Positions 28,986 to 38,510 of a stretch of DNA of 38,527 nucleotides are shown here, in pieces (the first letter of the stretch is position 1; every line of letters begins with the position of its first letter). The stretch comes from Candidatus Avibacteroides excrementipullorum. Lineage in GTDB: Bacteria > Bacteroidota > Bacteroidia > Bacteroidales > Bacteroidaceae. The translations under genes and the position numbers were made by a program. Below the pieces are notes generated by a model, which saw only the letters and a list, made by a program, of their open reading frames with translations, searched no databases and was not told where the DNA came from. The stretch is taken from positions 1 to 38,527 of the forward strand of contig DVIH01000128.1 of the NCBI GenBank assembly GCA_018711405.1, written 5' to 3'.

Positions 28986-29648
28986 CTACCAGTCTATGGG
29001 AGTCATGCCGTGTGCGGCAAGATATTCGTTGGTCTTGCTGAAATGACCGTTACCAAAGAAGCCGCGATAGGCTGACAGCGGCGACGGGTGGGCTGAAGTC
29101 AGCACCAGATGTCTGGAAGAATCGATGAGAGCGGCTTTCCTCTTGGCATAGCCTCCCCACAGGATGAAGACAAGGTGCTCTTTCCTGTCGGAGAGCAACT
29201 TTATGACATCATCGGTAAAAGTCTCCCAACCTTTGTTCTGATGCGAGCCTGCCAGATGTGCGCGCACGGTGAGCGTGGCATTGAGCAACAGCACACCTTG
29301 CTCTGCCCAGCGTGTCAGATTGCCCGAAGCGGGAACAGGTTTGTGCAGGTCGTTTGCAATCTCGGTGAAGATGTTTTGGAGCGATGGCGGAAACGGCACG
29401 TTGTCCATGACCGAGAAGCACAAACCGTGTGCCTGTCCCGGCTCATGATATGGGTCCTGACCGAGAATCACCACTTTCACCTTGTCAAACGGACACAGGT
29501 TGAACGCATTGAATATCAGCTTGCCCGGAGGATATATGGTGCTGTTTTTATACTCCGACTTGACGAATGCCACAAGCGAGGCGAAATAAGGTTTGTCAAA
29601 CTCCGCGCCGAGCTGTTCTTTCCACGTTTCGTTGATGGTCACGTTCAT
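28986..29648 (-). CDS. ung: Uracil-DNA glycosylase
   Basis: [72 protein letters not shown]. Confidence 0.97.
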   Translation of the reverse strand: MNVTINETWKEQLGAEFDKPYFASLVAFVKSEYKNSTIYPPGKLIFNAFNLCPFDKVKVVILGQDPYHEPGQAHGLCFSVMDNVPFPPSLQNIFTEIANDLHKPVPASGNLTRWAEQGVLLLNATLTVRAHLAGSHQNKGWETFTDDVIKLLSDRKEHLVFILWGGYAKRKAALIDSSRHLVLTSAHPSPLSAYRGFFGNGHFSKTNEYLAAHGMTPIDW

Positions 29649-29653
29649 GATTG

Positions 29654-32002
29654 TTATTCAAAGACAAAGTCAAACATTTCTTCTTCGCTCACAGGCTCGT
29701 CCGAAAACGGTTCCGCACACGGATCGAGGTCTTCCGGCAGGTCAAACACCTCGTCTTGGGAGTAACCCAGACTTTCATCGGCATATACCTTGTTCATATA
29801 TAACGCCCAGATGGGAAGCGCCATGCTCGCTCCCTGCCCGTAGAACATGGTGTCGAAGTGTATGTCGCGCTCCTCGCCGCCAACCCAGCAGCCCGACACG
29901 AGCGATGGCGTGAAACCCATGAACCATCCGTCGGAATTGCGGTTGGAAGTACCGGTCTTGCCGCCCATGTCGGCCTTGACCCCATACTTGGCACGCACTC
30001 TGATGCCTGTACCCGAATTGATGACGGCTCTGAGCATCACTATCATCTTGTATGCGCTGTCCTCGCTGATGGCCTCGTTTATTCTCGGACCGAAAGTGGA
30101 GATGACTTCCCCGTCATTGGTCGTTATCTTCGTTACGAACAACGGCTCCACGTGCATCCCCTTATTGGCAAACGCAGTATATGCGCTGACCATTTCGCCT
30201 ACAGAAATCTCGCACGGTCCGAGACACAATGACGGAGTGGCCTGTATCTCCTGATTCTTGATGCCGAGCGTGTGCAGCAGTCTGACCAGAGCATTGGGGT
30301 TGAGCTTGCTCATGAGGTACGCCGAAATCCAGTTGTTGGAATTGGCAAGCCCCCACTCCAGCGTCACCATCTCGCCTATGCGCTTCTTCGATGCGTTTCG
30401 CGGCGACCATGCCTCACCGGTCTCGGTTATGATGGTGAGAGGCACATTCCTCACTTCATCGCAAGGCGAATAGTTGTTTTCCATCGCAAGGGTGTACAGA
30501 TAAGGCTTAATGGTGGACCCCACCTGCCTCCTGCCGACCATAGCCATGTCATATTGGAAATAATGATAATCGGGACCGCCTACGTATGCCTTGACATAGC
30601 CGTTGAATGGGTCCATCGACATGAATCCTGCACGCAGGAAATATTTGTAATAGCGCAGGGAGTCGAGAGGTGTCATCACCGTGTCAATCTCTCCGTCCCA
30701 CGAGAAGACAGACATCTCGTGCGGCGTATTGAAAGCCTCGTCTATCTCCGCTTCCGAGCATCCGTTTTTCTTCATCACGCGATATCTCTCGCTCTGCTTC
30801 ATGGCACGGCGCATGATGTTGTCCACCTGCTCATCGGTGAGCATATTTGAAAACGGCGCATAGCTTCGTCCTTTCTTTTCCTTGAAGAAATTGGGCTGCA
30901 ACGTTTCTTTCAGGTGTTGCGTCACCGCCTCTTCAGCATACTGCTGCATACGCGAATCTATGGTGGTGTATATCTTCAGGCCATCGGTGTAGATGTTGTA
31001 ATTGCTGCCATCTTTCTTCTTGTTCTTCTTGCACCATCCGTAAAGCGGGTCGTTTTCCCAAGCAAGCGAATCTTCGTAAAACATCTGCCCCTGCCAGCTG
31101 GCATAGTCGGAGCGTTCCGGCTTTCCGGCCGTCATTATTCGGCGCAGGTATTCACGGAAATATGTGGCGAGTCCGGCTTTATGATCCACATGGTGGTATT
31201 CCAGTTCCAACGGCAATGCCTGTAGGGAATCACATTCCGCCTGCGATATATATCCGTATTTGGCCATCTGCGAAAGCACCACATTGCGGCGCTCCCTCGA
31301 TCTCTCGTTGAAGCGGCGCGGATTGTAATAAGAAGGGTTTTTGCACATTCCCACCAGAGTGGCAGCCTCTTCGGTAGTCAGAGTGGAAGGCAGTTTGCCG
31401 AAATACGTATAGGCTGCCGTCTTTATGCCGACCGCATTGTTGAGGAAATCAAACTTGTTCAGATACATGGTCAGAATCTCCTCCTTAGTATAATACCTTT
31501 CAAGTTTCACGGCTATGACCCACTCTATCGGCTTCTGGAACAGACGTTCAAGCACGCTCCTCGATGTGGGCGAATAGAGCTGCTTGGCAAGCTGCTGGGT
31601 GATGGTGCTTCCGCCTCCGGCGTTTTTCTGCATCAGTATGCCCCTCTTCACTATGGCTCTGAACAATGCCTTGAAGTCTATGCCCGAGTGATTGACGAAA
31701 CGCACGTCTTCGGTAGCGATGAGGGCGTTCACCAGATTGGCCGAAAGTTCGTTATAGCCCACATACACCCTGTTGCCTTTCTCAAGAGACCATGTGCCGA
31801 GCACTTCGTGCGTCTGCTTTCCGGTGTTGCGGTCCATGTCGGTAGACAATATCTCCGAAGCGAATCTGTATGTGGGGTTTTCCAACTCTTCCACCGGCGG
31901 CATGTAGCCTATCCAGCCTTTGGATATGGCATAAAAGGCCGCCACTGCGGCAGCCATGCCCAAGAAAAGGAGTATCCAAAGGGCTATTATGAATTTCTTC
32001 AT
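29654..32002 (-). CDS. Penicillin-binding protein 1A (transglycosylase/transpeptidase)
   Basis: GT51 motifs ([70 protein letters not shown]) and transpeptidase SxxK/KTG ([37 protein letters not shown]). Confidence 0.95.
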   Translation of the reverse strand: MKKFIIALWILLFLGMAAAVAAFYAISKGWIGYMPPVEELENPTYRFASEILSTDMDRNTGKQTHEVLGTWSLEKGNRVYVGYNELSANLVNALIATEDVRFVNHSGIDFKALFRAIVKRGILMQKNAGGGSTITQQLAKQLYSPTSRSVLERLFQKPIEWVIAVKLERYYTKEEILTMYLNKFDFLNNAVGIKTAAYTYFGKLPSTLTTEEAATLVGMCKNPSYYNPRRFNERSRERRNVVLSQMAKYGYISQAECDSLQALPLELEYHHVDHKAGLATYFREYLRRIMTAGKPERSDYASWQGQMFYEDSLAWENDPLYGWCKKNKKKDGSNYNIYTDGLKIYTTIDSRMQQYAEEAVTQHLKETLQPNFFKEKKGRSYAPFSNMLTDEQVDNIMRRAMKQSERYRVMKKNGCSEAEIDEAFNTPHEMSVFSWDGEIDTVMTPLDSLRYYKYFLRAGFMSMDPFNGYVKAYVGGPDYHYFQYDMAMVGRRQVGSTIKPYLYTLAMENNYSPCDEVRNVPLTIITETGEAWSPRNASKKRIGEMVTLEWGLANSNNWISAYLMSKLNPNALVRLLHTLGIKNQEIQATPSLCLGPCEISVGEMVSAYTAFANKGMHVEPLFVTKITTNDGEVISTFGPRINEAISEDSAYKMIVMLRAVINSGTGIRVRAKYGVKADMGGKTGTSNRNSDGWFMGFTPSLVSGCWVGGEERDIHFDTMFYGQGASMALPIWALYMNKVYADESLGYSQDEVFDLPEDLDPCAEPFSDEPVSEEEMFDFVFE

Positions 32003-32035
32003 GTCAGAATATTTTCAATTATTAGTATGCAGGTG

Positions 32036-32043
32036 CAAAAATA
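32036..32043 (-). promoter_or_regulatory. Bacteroidetes -7 element TATTTTTG for PBP1A
   Basis: 33 nt before ATG at 32002 on the minus strand. Confidence 0.5.
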
Positions 32044-32105
32044 CAATATTTTCAGGAACTTATTAATCAAACGCAAGCAATATTGCAGACATACTCAAAA
32101 CGAGC

Positions 32106-32135
32106 GAAGGCGGCACTTGCACCGGTACCGCCTTC
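32106..32135 (-). terminator. Probable intrinsic terminator downstream of rho
   Basis: GAAGGCGG...CCGCCTTC hairpin, followed on the minus strand by GCTCGTTTTG; short U-tract. Confidence 0.5.
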
Positions 32136-32169
32136 TACGCACATATCGTTCAAATACAGACTATGCTTT

Positions 32170-34017
32170 TCATGAATTCATGCTCATGAGGAACTCTTCA
32201 TTGTCTTTGGTGTTTTCCAACTTGGACTTGACAAAATCCATCGCTTCCATAGGGGTCATATCGGCAAGATATTTCCTCAATATCCACATGCGGTCGAGAG
32301 TGGTTTTGTCGAGCAGGAGATCATCGCGGCGTGTGCTTGAGGCAATGATGTTGACTGCCGGGAATATGCGCTTGTTGGAAAGCGTCCTGTCAAGCTGCAA
32401 CTCCATGTTTCCTGTGCCTTTGAACTCTTCAAAGATAACCTCGTCCATCTTCGAGCCGGTGTCGATCAAGGCCGTAGCAAGTATGGTGAGCGAGCCTCCG
32501 CCTTCAATGTTCCTGGCTGCGCCGAAAAACCTTTTGGGTTTGTGCAACGCATTGGCGTCAACTCCTCCCGACAGCACTTTTCCCGAAGCCGGCGACACCG
32601 TGTTGTACGCACGGGCAAGCCTCGTTATGGAGTCAAGGAAGATAACCACGTCATGCCCGCACTCCACAAGCCTTTTGGCTTTCTCCAACACTATGCCGGC
32701 TATCTTGACGTGTCTTTCAGCCGGTTCGTCAAACGTGGATGCTATGACTTCGGCATTCACGCTCCTTGCCATATCGGTCACTTCCTCCGGACGTTCGTCT
32801 ATAAGTAGCATTATCATGTAGACTTCCGGGTGGTTGGCTGCGATGGCATTGGCTATGTCTTTGAGCAAGATGGTCTTACCCGTTTTCGGCTGTGCCACTA
32901 TGAGCCCCCTCTGGCCTTTTCCTATGGGCGCGAACATATCGACTACGCGCACGGATATATTGTCGTCAAATCCTTTGCACAGATTGAATTTCTCATCGGG
33001 GAACAGCGGAGTGAGATGGTCGAACGGTTCCCTGTCGCGCACTATGGAAGGGTCGCGTCCGTTTATCTTTATGACTTTCACCAAAGGGAAATATTTCTCG
33101 CCTTCTTTCGGAGGACGGATGCCGCCTTCCACCACGTCGCCGGTCTTGAGTCCGAACAGTTTTATCTGCGACTGGGACACATAAATGTCATCGGGTGAAG
33201 AAAGGTAATTATAGTCGGACGAACGCAGGAATCCATATCCGTCAGGCATTATCTCGAGCACTCCGGTACCGGTCAGTATTCCCTCAAACGAATATGCTTT
33301 TTCCTGCTGCTCCTGCTGTTTTGCGTTCGCCTGGTTTTTATTATTGTCTTCCTGCTTCTGTGCAGCTTCCGCCGGTTGCGGGACATCTTCCGGCTCCGGT
33401 TTCGGCGTGTTGAACTTGCCCAACAGTTCTTCAGGGATATTTTCATTATCCACAGCCAGGTCTTCTATGGGGATGAAATCGTCTTCGCCGCCTATTATCT
33501 CGTCCAGTTCGTTTTTGGCTTCTTCCTTGCTGTTGCTTTTCTGCGATGGCTGCTGCACGCTTTCCGCCTGAGCCTCTTTTTCCTTTTTGTTTTTATCCGA
33601 CTTGGCAGGTCTGCCGCGTTTCTTTTTATTGTTTGCCTGTGGCTCTTCCTGTGGCTTGCTGCTGTCGTTTGTCTGCGCAGCCGGTTCTTCTTCCGTCGGT
33701 GCCGGTTTTTCCTGTGCCGGCACTATCACGGTCTTCACGTCGGCAAGTCCTTCCGGTATTTTCTCGGCTGTGCCTTTGCTGGCCGTATAGACCTTGTTGG
33801 CTTCTTTCTTGACAGTTATCCTCGACCGGCCTTTTTTTGCTGACGTTTCGCCCGATTGTTTTTTACTGTTTGCAGAACCCACTATGGCCTGCTTGTCCAG
33901 TATCTCATATATCAATCCGGCCCTGTCGTCTACTGAGGCGTTTTCAATATTCAGTTCTTTGGCTACAGACATCAATTCTGTATCATCCATTTTATTCAAT
34001 TGGACAATTGTATACAT
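32170..34017 (-). CDS. rho: Transcription termination factor Rho with long disordered N-terminal insertion
   Basis: [89 protein letters not shown]; conserved N-terminus [24 protein letters not shown] places start at 34017, not 34098. Confidence 0.96.
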   Translation of the reverse strand: MYTIVQLNKMDDTELMSVAKELNIENASVDDRAGLIYEILDKQAIVGSANSKKQSGETSAKKGRSRITVKKEANKVYTASKGTAEKIPEGLADVKTVIVPAQEKPAPTEEEPAAQTNDSSKPQEEPQANNKKKRGRPAKSDKNKKEKEAQAESVQQPSQKSNSKEEAKNELDEIIGGEDDFIPIEDLAVDNENIPEELLGKFNTPKPEPEDVPQPAEAAQKQEDNNKNQANAKQQEQQEKAYSFEGILTGTGVLEIMPDGYGFLRSSDYNYLSSPDDIYVSQSQIKLFGLKTGDVVEGGIRPPKEGEKYFPLVKVIKINGRDPSIVRDREPFDHLTPLFPDEKFNLCKGFDDNISVRVVDMFAPIGKGQRGLIVAQPKTGKTILLKDIANAIAANHPEVYMIMLLIDERPEEVTDMARSVNAEVIASTFDEPAERHVKIAGIVLEKAKRLVECGHDVVIFLDSITRLARAYNTVSPASGKVLSGGVDANALHKPKRFFGAARNIEGGGSLTILATALIDTGSKMDEVIFEEFKGTGNMELQLDRTLSNKRIFPAVNIIASSTRRDDLLLDKTTLDRMWILRKYLADMTPMEAMDFVKSKLENTKDNEEFLMSMNS

Positions 34018-34177
34018 AAAATATAGATTTGTTGTATTCCTTGTTTCCGCAAAAGCGTGAAAATCACATGCGTGAGCAGCACATAACAACGCCTGCAAAA
34101 AACCTTGAATTTATTTTATATGATTTATTTCTTGTGTATTTACAAAAGAAAATGTAGGCTGTCATAATTTGACAGTG

Positions 34178-34185
34178 CAAAAGTA
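34178..34185 (-). promoter_or_regulatory. Bacteroidetes -7 element TACTTTTG for rho
   Basis: Perfect TAnnTTTG about 160 nt before ATG at 34017 (long leader). Confidence 0.45.
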
Positions 34186-34236
34186 TAAAAATTTATTTAA
34201 CGGAATAGCAAACGTGGACTTTTTTTAGCGGAAAAT

Positions 34237-34254
34237 GGAGCGGCCTGCCGCTCC
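34237..34254 (-). terminator. Probable terminator for the 34260..34568 gene
   Basis: GGAGCGGCctGCCGCTCC hairpin just past the stop, followed on the minus strand by ATTTTCC. Confidence 0.5.
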
Positions 34255-34259
34255 CGCTT

Positions 34260-34568
34260 TCACTCGGCATCGGCTTTCCGCTTCAGTTTGCCGGCTTCGT
34301 GCTTGAGGCGCGCTCCCAAGAATGTGCCTTCGAGAATGTGTATCTCCTGCATGTCTGCCTCCGAAAAGGCGTCATCTTCGTTCAGTTCCTTTATGTCTTC
34401 CTTTATTCCGGCGTATTCCGATTCGGCCTCCGCCCATTCTTCATCGGTCAGAGCCTTGCCGGTCACGTGCGACACTAGTTCTCTGAGATCTTCCACCGTA
34501 CTTTTCTTGCCCGGCCCGCAGCCCCACGCCACAAGAGCGCAAAGCGCCAGCGGGAACAGTCTTTTCAT
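34260..34568 (-). CDS. Small putative lipoprotein
   Basis: MKRLFPLALCALVAWGC lipobox; follows yigZ with overlapping reading frames (alternative ATG at 34580). Confidence 0.7.
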   Translation of the reverse strand: MKRLFPLALCALVAWGCGPGKKSTVEDLRELVSHVTGKALTDEEWAEAESEYAGIKEDIKELNEDDAFSEADMQEIHILEGTFLGARLKHEAGKLKRKADAE

Positions 34569-34569
34569 G

Positions 34570-35175
34570 CTAATCCTCATTATCTGTTATCTTTAATGTT
34601 TCCACTTTCGACAATTTGTCTTTCAACATATCCATGTGCGCTTTCCCGATCTCCAGCGTCATGTAATAGTCCGTGTCGTAATACTGGCCTACTATCCTGG
34701 CATTCTCGCTTTTCACTATGCGCATGACATCGTTGAGAAACGGATACTCCAGGCTGAACGAGACGCGGCAGTCCACCGTCTTTTCTATGACTTCGGCATT
34801 GTCCAACGCCGCAGCCGCAGCCGTCTTGTAAGCCACTATCAGCCCGCCGGTGCCGAGCTTTATGCCGCCGAAATATCTCACCACCACCACAAGGACATCG
34901 GTCAGCTCTTTCGAGTTGATTTGCCCCAATATTGGCCGTCCGGCAGTGCCTGAAGGCTCTCCGTTGTCGTTTGCCCTGAACACTTCGCGCTCCGCTCCAA
35001 GCATATACGCATAGCACACGTGCCTCGCGTCATAATATTTCTTCTGACAGGCCAGAAGCGTCTCCTTGATTTCGTCCACAGTGCTTACGGGGAAAGCCAT
35101 AGCTATGAATTTGCTCCTCTTTTCCGTATAAACAGCCTCCGAAACCGATTTTATGGTCTTGAACGTATCCGACAT
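34570..35175 (-). CDS. YigZ/IMPACT family protein
   Basis: EKRSKFIAMAFPVSTVDEIKETL, YDARHVCYAYMLG, DNGEPSGTAGRPIL, VVVRYFGGIKLGTGGLIVAYKTAAAAAL. Confidence 0.95.
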   Translation of the reverse strand: MSDTFKTIKSVSEAVYTEKRSKFIAMAFPVSTVDEIKETLLACQKKYYDARHVCYAYMLGAEREVFRANDNGEPSGTAGRPILGQINSKELTDVLVVVVRYFGGIKLGTGGLIVAYKTAAAAALDNAEVIEKTVDCRVSFSLEYPFLNDVMRIVKSENARIVGQYYDTDYYMTLEIGKAHMDMLKDKLSKVETLKITDNED

Positions 35176-35202
35176 GAATATATCTCATAACATATTTCAC
35201 GG

Positions 35203-35210
35203 CAAAATTA
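35203..35210 (-). promoter_or_regulatory. Bacteroidetes -7 element TAATTTTG for yigZ
   Basis: 27 nt before ATG at 35175 on the minus strand. Confidence 0.5.
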
Positions 35211-35286
35211 TAGATAAAATCCAAATAAAAAAACTTCTTGCCGCATTACAGACATGCCAATACAGCATTGCCGGAGCGTGTCTCAG

Positions 35287-35366
35287 GGATGTGCGCCATC
35301 TTCACCCGGGATGTACGCCATCTTCGCCCGGGATCGGCTCGGTGTCGGACAAAGATGGCGCACATC
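35287..35366. repeat. 22-bp-period modular intergenic array, locus 6 (order A A B a)
   Basis: Cores GGATGTGCGCCATC (35287), GGATGTACGCCATC (35309), GGATCGGCTCGGTG (35331), AGATGGCGCACATC (35353); exact 22-bp spacing. Confidence 0.9.
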
Positions 35367-35463
35367 CCGGGCGGGCATCGAACGGATGCCGGAAAGAGAT
35401 GCAAAAGACCTCCGGAAAAGAAGAAAACAATATATTATATTTTCGGGAACACACATAAATGTT

Positions 35464-35471
35464 TACCTTTG
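35464..35471 (+). promoter_or_regulatory. Bacteroidetes -7 element TACCTTTG for the DUF1573 gene
   Basis: 25 nt before ATG at 35497. Confidence 0.55.
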
Positions 35472-35496
35472 TCATGGATAATATTTTGATACGAAA

Positions 35497-36552
35497 ATGA
35501 GAATAATAAACAGTCTGCTGGCCATACTGGCCTTTTTCACTACCGTACAGCTCAAATCTCAGGCCACGCTCGAATTTGAAGAGGCGGAGTACGACTTCGG
35601 CATAATCCCCTACAACATCCCCGCCACAGCACATATAAAGGTGACGAACACGGGAGACGAGCCGCTCGTCATAAACAAGGTGACTACATCGTGCGGCTGC
35701 GCCGTCGCAGCATGGGACGACACACCGGTGCAACCCGGAAAACAAACCTCTGTTGCGGTGACTTACGATGCCAAGACCATGGGGCATTTCTACAAGACGG
35801 TTTCGATCTACTGCAATGCAGAGCCGTACATATTCGACTATGACCTCATAGGAGAAGTTTCAAAAGAGAATGCCGACTACGAAAGACTGTACCCCATAGA
35901 CATGGGCGACATAAGGGCCGACAACAACGAACTAATATTCGACAACGTACACACCGGCGAAACATACGAGACTTCATTCTACGTGGTCAACTTGGGAGAA
36001 GAGCCATACACGCCCGTGCTGATGCTGCTGCCTGAATGCCTCTCCTACAAGGCCGAACCCGAAACGATTGGTCGGAAAGAAATATCGAAAGTGACCGTGA
36101 CACTCGATGCCTCCAAACTTACCGACATGGGGCTGACGCAAAGAAACATCTATCTGGCAAGGTTCATGGGCGACAAGATATGCGATGACACGCAATTCGA
36201 CTTCTCGGCCTTTGTCATCCCCAACGTCACCGCAGAAAACGAAAACGCTCCGGCAATCGCTCTGTCTGAGACCCAATGGCGTCCGCCATACGAAGAAGGC
36301 AAAAAGAAATACACGCATAAATTCAAAATCAGAAACGAAGGCCGTTCGCCACTCGAAATAGAGAGCCTGCAAGTGTTCAACTACGCCGTGACAGTCAATC
36401 TGAAAAACCGCACCATTGCACCCGGCAAGGAAACGACCCTGAAAGTGACAGTATATCCGAAACACCTCACCAAAAACCATGACCCGAAGATACTGCTGAT
36501 CACAAACGACCCGAAGAACCCCAAGACACAAATCAAGGTGATAAGAAAATAA
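35497..36552 (+). CDS. DUF1573 domain protein, secreted
   Basis: FEEAEYDFGIIPYNIPATAHIKVTNTGDEPLVINKVTTSCGCAVAAW; repeated ASPM/SPD-2-like beta domains. Confidence 0.88.
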   Translation: MRIINSLLAILAFFTTVQLKSQATLEFEEAEYDFGIIPYNIPATAHIKVTNTGDEPLVINKVTTSCGCAVAAWDDTPVQPGKQTSVAVTYDAKTMGHFYKTVSIYCNAEPYIFDYDLIGEVSKENADYERLYPIDMGDIRADNNELIFDNVHTGETYETSFYVVNLGEEPYTPVLMLLPECLSYKAEPETIGRKEISKVTVTLDASKLTDMGLTQRNIYLARFMGDKICDDTQFDFSAFVIPNVTAENENAPAIALSETQWRPPYEEGKKKYTHKFKIRNEGRSPLEIESLQVFNYAVTVNLKNRTIAPGKETTLKVTVYPKHLTKNHDPKILLITNDPKNPKTQIKVIRK

Positions 36553-36579
36553 CAAGTAAAACGATTATATACTTACTAT

Positions 36580-37680
36580 ATGGAACATCCGGAAAACAGC
36601 AATGAATACAAAGGACTGACAGTGAACGACGGAGTGGAACATCCGGCTTCAGTCAACCCGTACATGACGCATAGGAAAAAACGGAGAATAATGTCGGTAG
36701 ACGAATACGTGGACGGCATACTGAAAGGCAACGTGACCATACTGAGCCAGGCCGTAACACTCATAGAAAGCACCAACCCCGACCACCAGATAATAGCGCA
36801 GGAAGTCATAGAAAAATGTCTGCCCCACTCGGGCAACTCCGTCAGGATAGGCATAAGCGGAGTGCCGGGAGCAGGCAAAAGCACATCCATAGACGTATTC
36901 GGACTGCATGTCCTGCAAGAAAAGGGAGGCAAGCTGGCCGTCCTCGCCATCGACCCGAGCAGCGAACGCTCCAAAGGCAGCATTCTCGGCGACAAGACCC
37001 GCATGGAAAAACTCAGCCAACATCCCGACGCATTCATACGCCCCAGCCCATCGGCCGGCTCGCTGGGAGGAGTGGCAAGGAAAACAAGAGAAACTATAGT
37101 GCTGTGCGAAGCCGCAGGCTATGACAAAATCTTCGTGGAAACAGTAGGCGTGGGACAAAGCGAAACAGCAGTACACTCTATGGTAGACTTTTTCCTGCTC
37201 ATACAGCTCGCCGGCACAGGCGATGAACTGCAAGGCATAAAAAGAGGCATAATGGAAATGGCCGATGCCATAATCATAAACAAAGCGGACGGAAGCAACA
37301 TAGAGAAAGCGAAACTGGCTGCCACACAGTTCAAAAACGCTTTGCACCTGTTCCCGGCACCGGAATCGGGATGGCTGCCGAGAGTCATGACATATTCGGG
37401 ATTCTACAACATCGGAGTGAAACCCATCTGGGATATGATATTTGAATATATAGACTTCGTGAAACACAACGGCTACTTCTATCACAACAGAAACGAACAG
37501 GCCAGATACTGGATGTACGAGACCATCAACGAACATCTGCACGACAGCTTCTATCACAATCCCATCATAGAATCAATGATGAAACAAAACGAAGACAATG
37601 TCCTGCAAGGAAAAGTGACTTCATTTGCAGCGGCACGCAATCTCCTGGACATCTACTGGAAAGAGATGAAAAACAAATAA
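36580..37680 (+). CDS. meaB: Methylmalonyl-CoA mutase-associated GTPase MeaB
   Basis: RIGISGVPGAGKSTSIDVFGLHVL, LAVLAIDPSSERSKGSILGDKTRMEKLSQHPDAFIRPSPSAGSLGGVARKTRETIVLCEAAGYDKIFVETVGVGQSE. Confidence 0.95.
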   Translation: MEHPENSNEYKGLTVNDGVEHPASVNPYMTHRKKRRIMSVDEYVDGILKGNVTILSQAVTLIESTNPDHQIIAQEVIEKCLPHSGNSVRIGISGVPGAGKSTSIDVFGLHVLQEKGGKLAVLAIDPSSERSKGSILGDKTRMEKLSQHPDAFIRPSPSAGSLGGVARKTRETIVLCEAAGYDKIFVETVGVGQSETAVHSMVDFFLLIQLAGTGDELQGIKRGIMEMADAIIINKADGSNIEKAKLAATQFKNALHLFPAPESGWLPRVMTYSGFYNIGVKPIWDMIFEYIDFVKHNGYFYHNRNEQARYWMYETINEHLHDSFYHNPIIESMMKQNEDNVLQGKVTSFAAARNLLDIYWKEMKNK

Positions 37681-37719
37681 CTGAAAAAACTCTACGGACA
37701 GCCAAACTACAGACGCAGA

Positions 37720-37769
37720 CAGACGCAGACAAAGGATGCACACTTACACCCTTTGCCTGCGTCTGCTTT
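37720..37769 (+). terminator. Intrinsic terminator between convergent meaB and dedA-like gene
   Basis: CAGACGCAGACAAAGG atgcacacttacac CCTTTGCCTGCGTCTG (15 of 16 pairs) followed by CTTTT. Confidence 0.75.
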
Positions 37770-38376
37770 TCAATACCCTCCACAACAGATACGCAGCGAC
37801 AAGACATAAAAACACGCTTCCGCCCAAAGTGCTGTATCTGTTAATCTCTGCCACAAGCCTGTCTTCCGGCAGCACACCGGCCAAAACATATCCGATGGAC
37901 ATAAGGAAACTGTTCCAGATGGCAGAACCGAAAAAAGTATAGAATGCAAAACTTCTGATATTCATCCGTGCCAGCCCTGCCGGAATGGAAATCAGCTGAC
38001 GACCCATAGGCAACAGTCGGCCGATAAATGTAGAGACATTGCCATGTTTCAAAAACAGGTTCTCCACATATTCCATCTTTTTCCTGCTGAGGAAGCAAGC
38101 CCTCCCCAAACGGCTGTCGACAAACCTGTATATGGCAGGCCTGCCTACGAGCATTGCTAGGTAATAATTGATTATTGCTCCAATGAGTGAACCGGATGTG
38201 GTCAGCAATATAAGGGCAATGATATTCATTTCTCCCTGAGCCGCCTTATATGCCGCAGGAGTCACTATCAACTCCGCCGGAAGAGGAAACACAGAGTTTT
38301 CCATAATCATGAGCAAGGTCACCGTCCAATAATTCAAATGGTCGAGAAACCATGCAAGCATTTGCCCCAAGTCCAT
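37744..38376 (-). CDS. DedA family membrane protein
   Basis: LLMIMENSVFPLPAELIVTPAAYKA, GSLIGAIINYYLAMLVGR, FIGRLLPMGRQLISIPAGLARM. Confidence 0.94.
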   Translation of the reverse strand: MDLGQMLAWFLDHLNYWTVTLLMIMENSVFPLPAELIVTPAAYKAAQGEMNIIALILLTTSGSLIGAIINYYLAMLVGRPAIYRFVDSRLGRACFLSRKKMEYVENLFLKHGNVSTFIGRLLPMGRQLISIPAGLARMNIRSFAFYTFFGSAIWNSFLMSIGYVLAGVLPEDRLVAEINRYSTLGGSVFLCLVAAYLLWRVLKSRRRQRV

Positions 38377-38387
38377 ACGCTATAACC

Positions 38388-38430
38388 TTTAATAATAAAA
38401 AAGAGAAGACTTCATGATAAAATCTTCTCT
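38388..38430 (-). terminator. Intrinsic terminator downstream of tRNA-Gly
   Basis: Minus strand AGAGAAGA ttttatcatgaag TCTTCTCT followed by TTTTTTATTATT. Confidence 0.75.
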
Positions 38431-38437
38431 GAACAAG

Positions 38438-38510
38438 AGCGGAAGACGGGACTCAAACCCGCGACCCTCAGCTTGGAAGGCTAATGCTCTATCAACTGAG
38501 CTACTTCCGC
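38438..38510 (-). tRNA. tRNA-Gly (anticodon TCC)
   Basis: Cloverleaf GCGGAAG TA GCTCAGTTGATAGAGC A TTAGC CTTCCAA GCTGA GGGTC GCGGG TTTGAGT CCCGT CTTCCGC T; no encoded CCA. Confidence 0.95.

Noticed and set aside
34018-34098. 27-residue N-terminal extension of Rho
   Set aside because: The conserved Bacteroidetes Rho N-terminus begins at MYTIVQLN (34017); the extension is likely leader RNA.
3109-35366. 22-bp arrays as CRISPR arrays
   Set aside because: Spacers are only 8 bp and not unique cargo, units occur in both orientations and two types, arrays are 4-5 units, and no cas genes are in the window.
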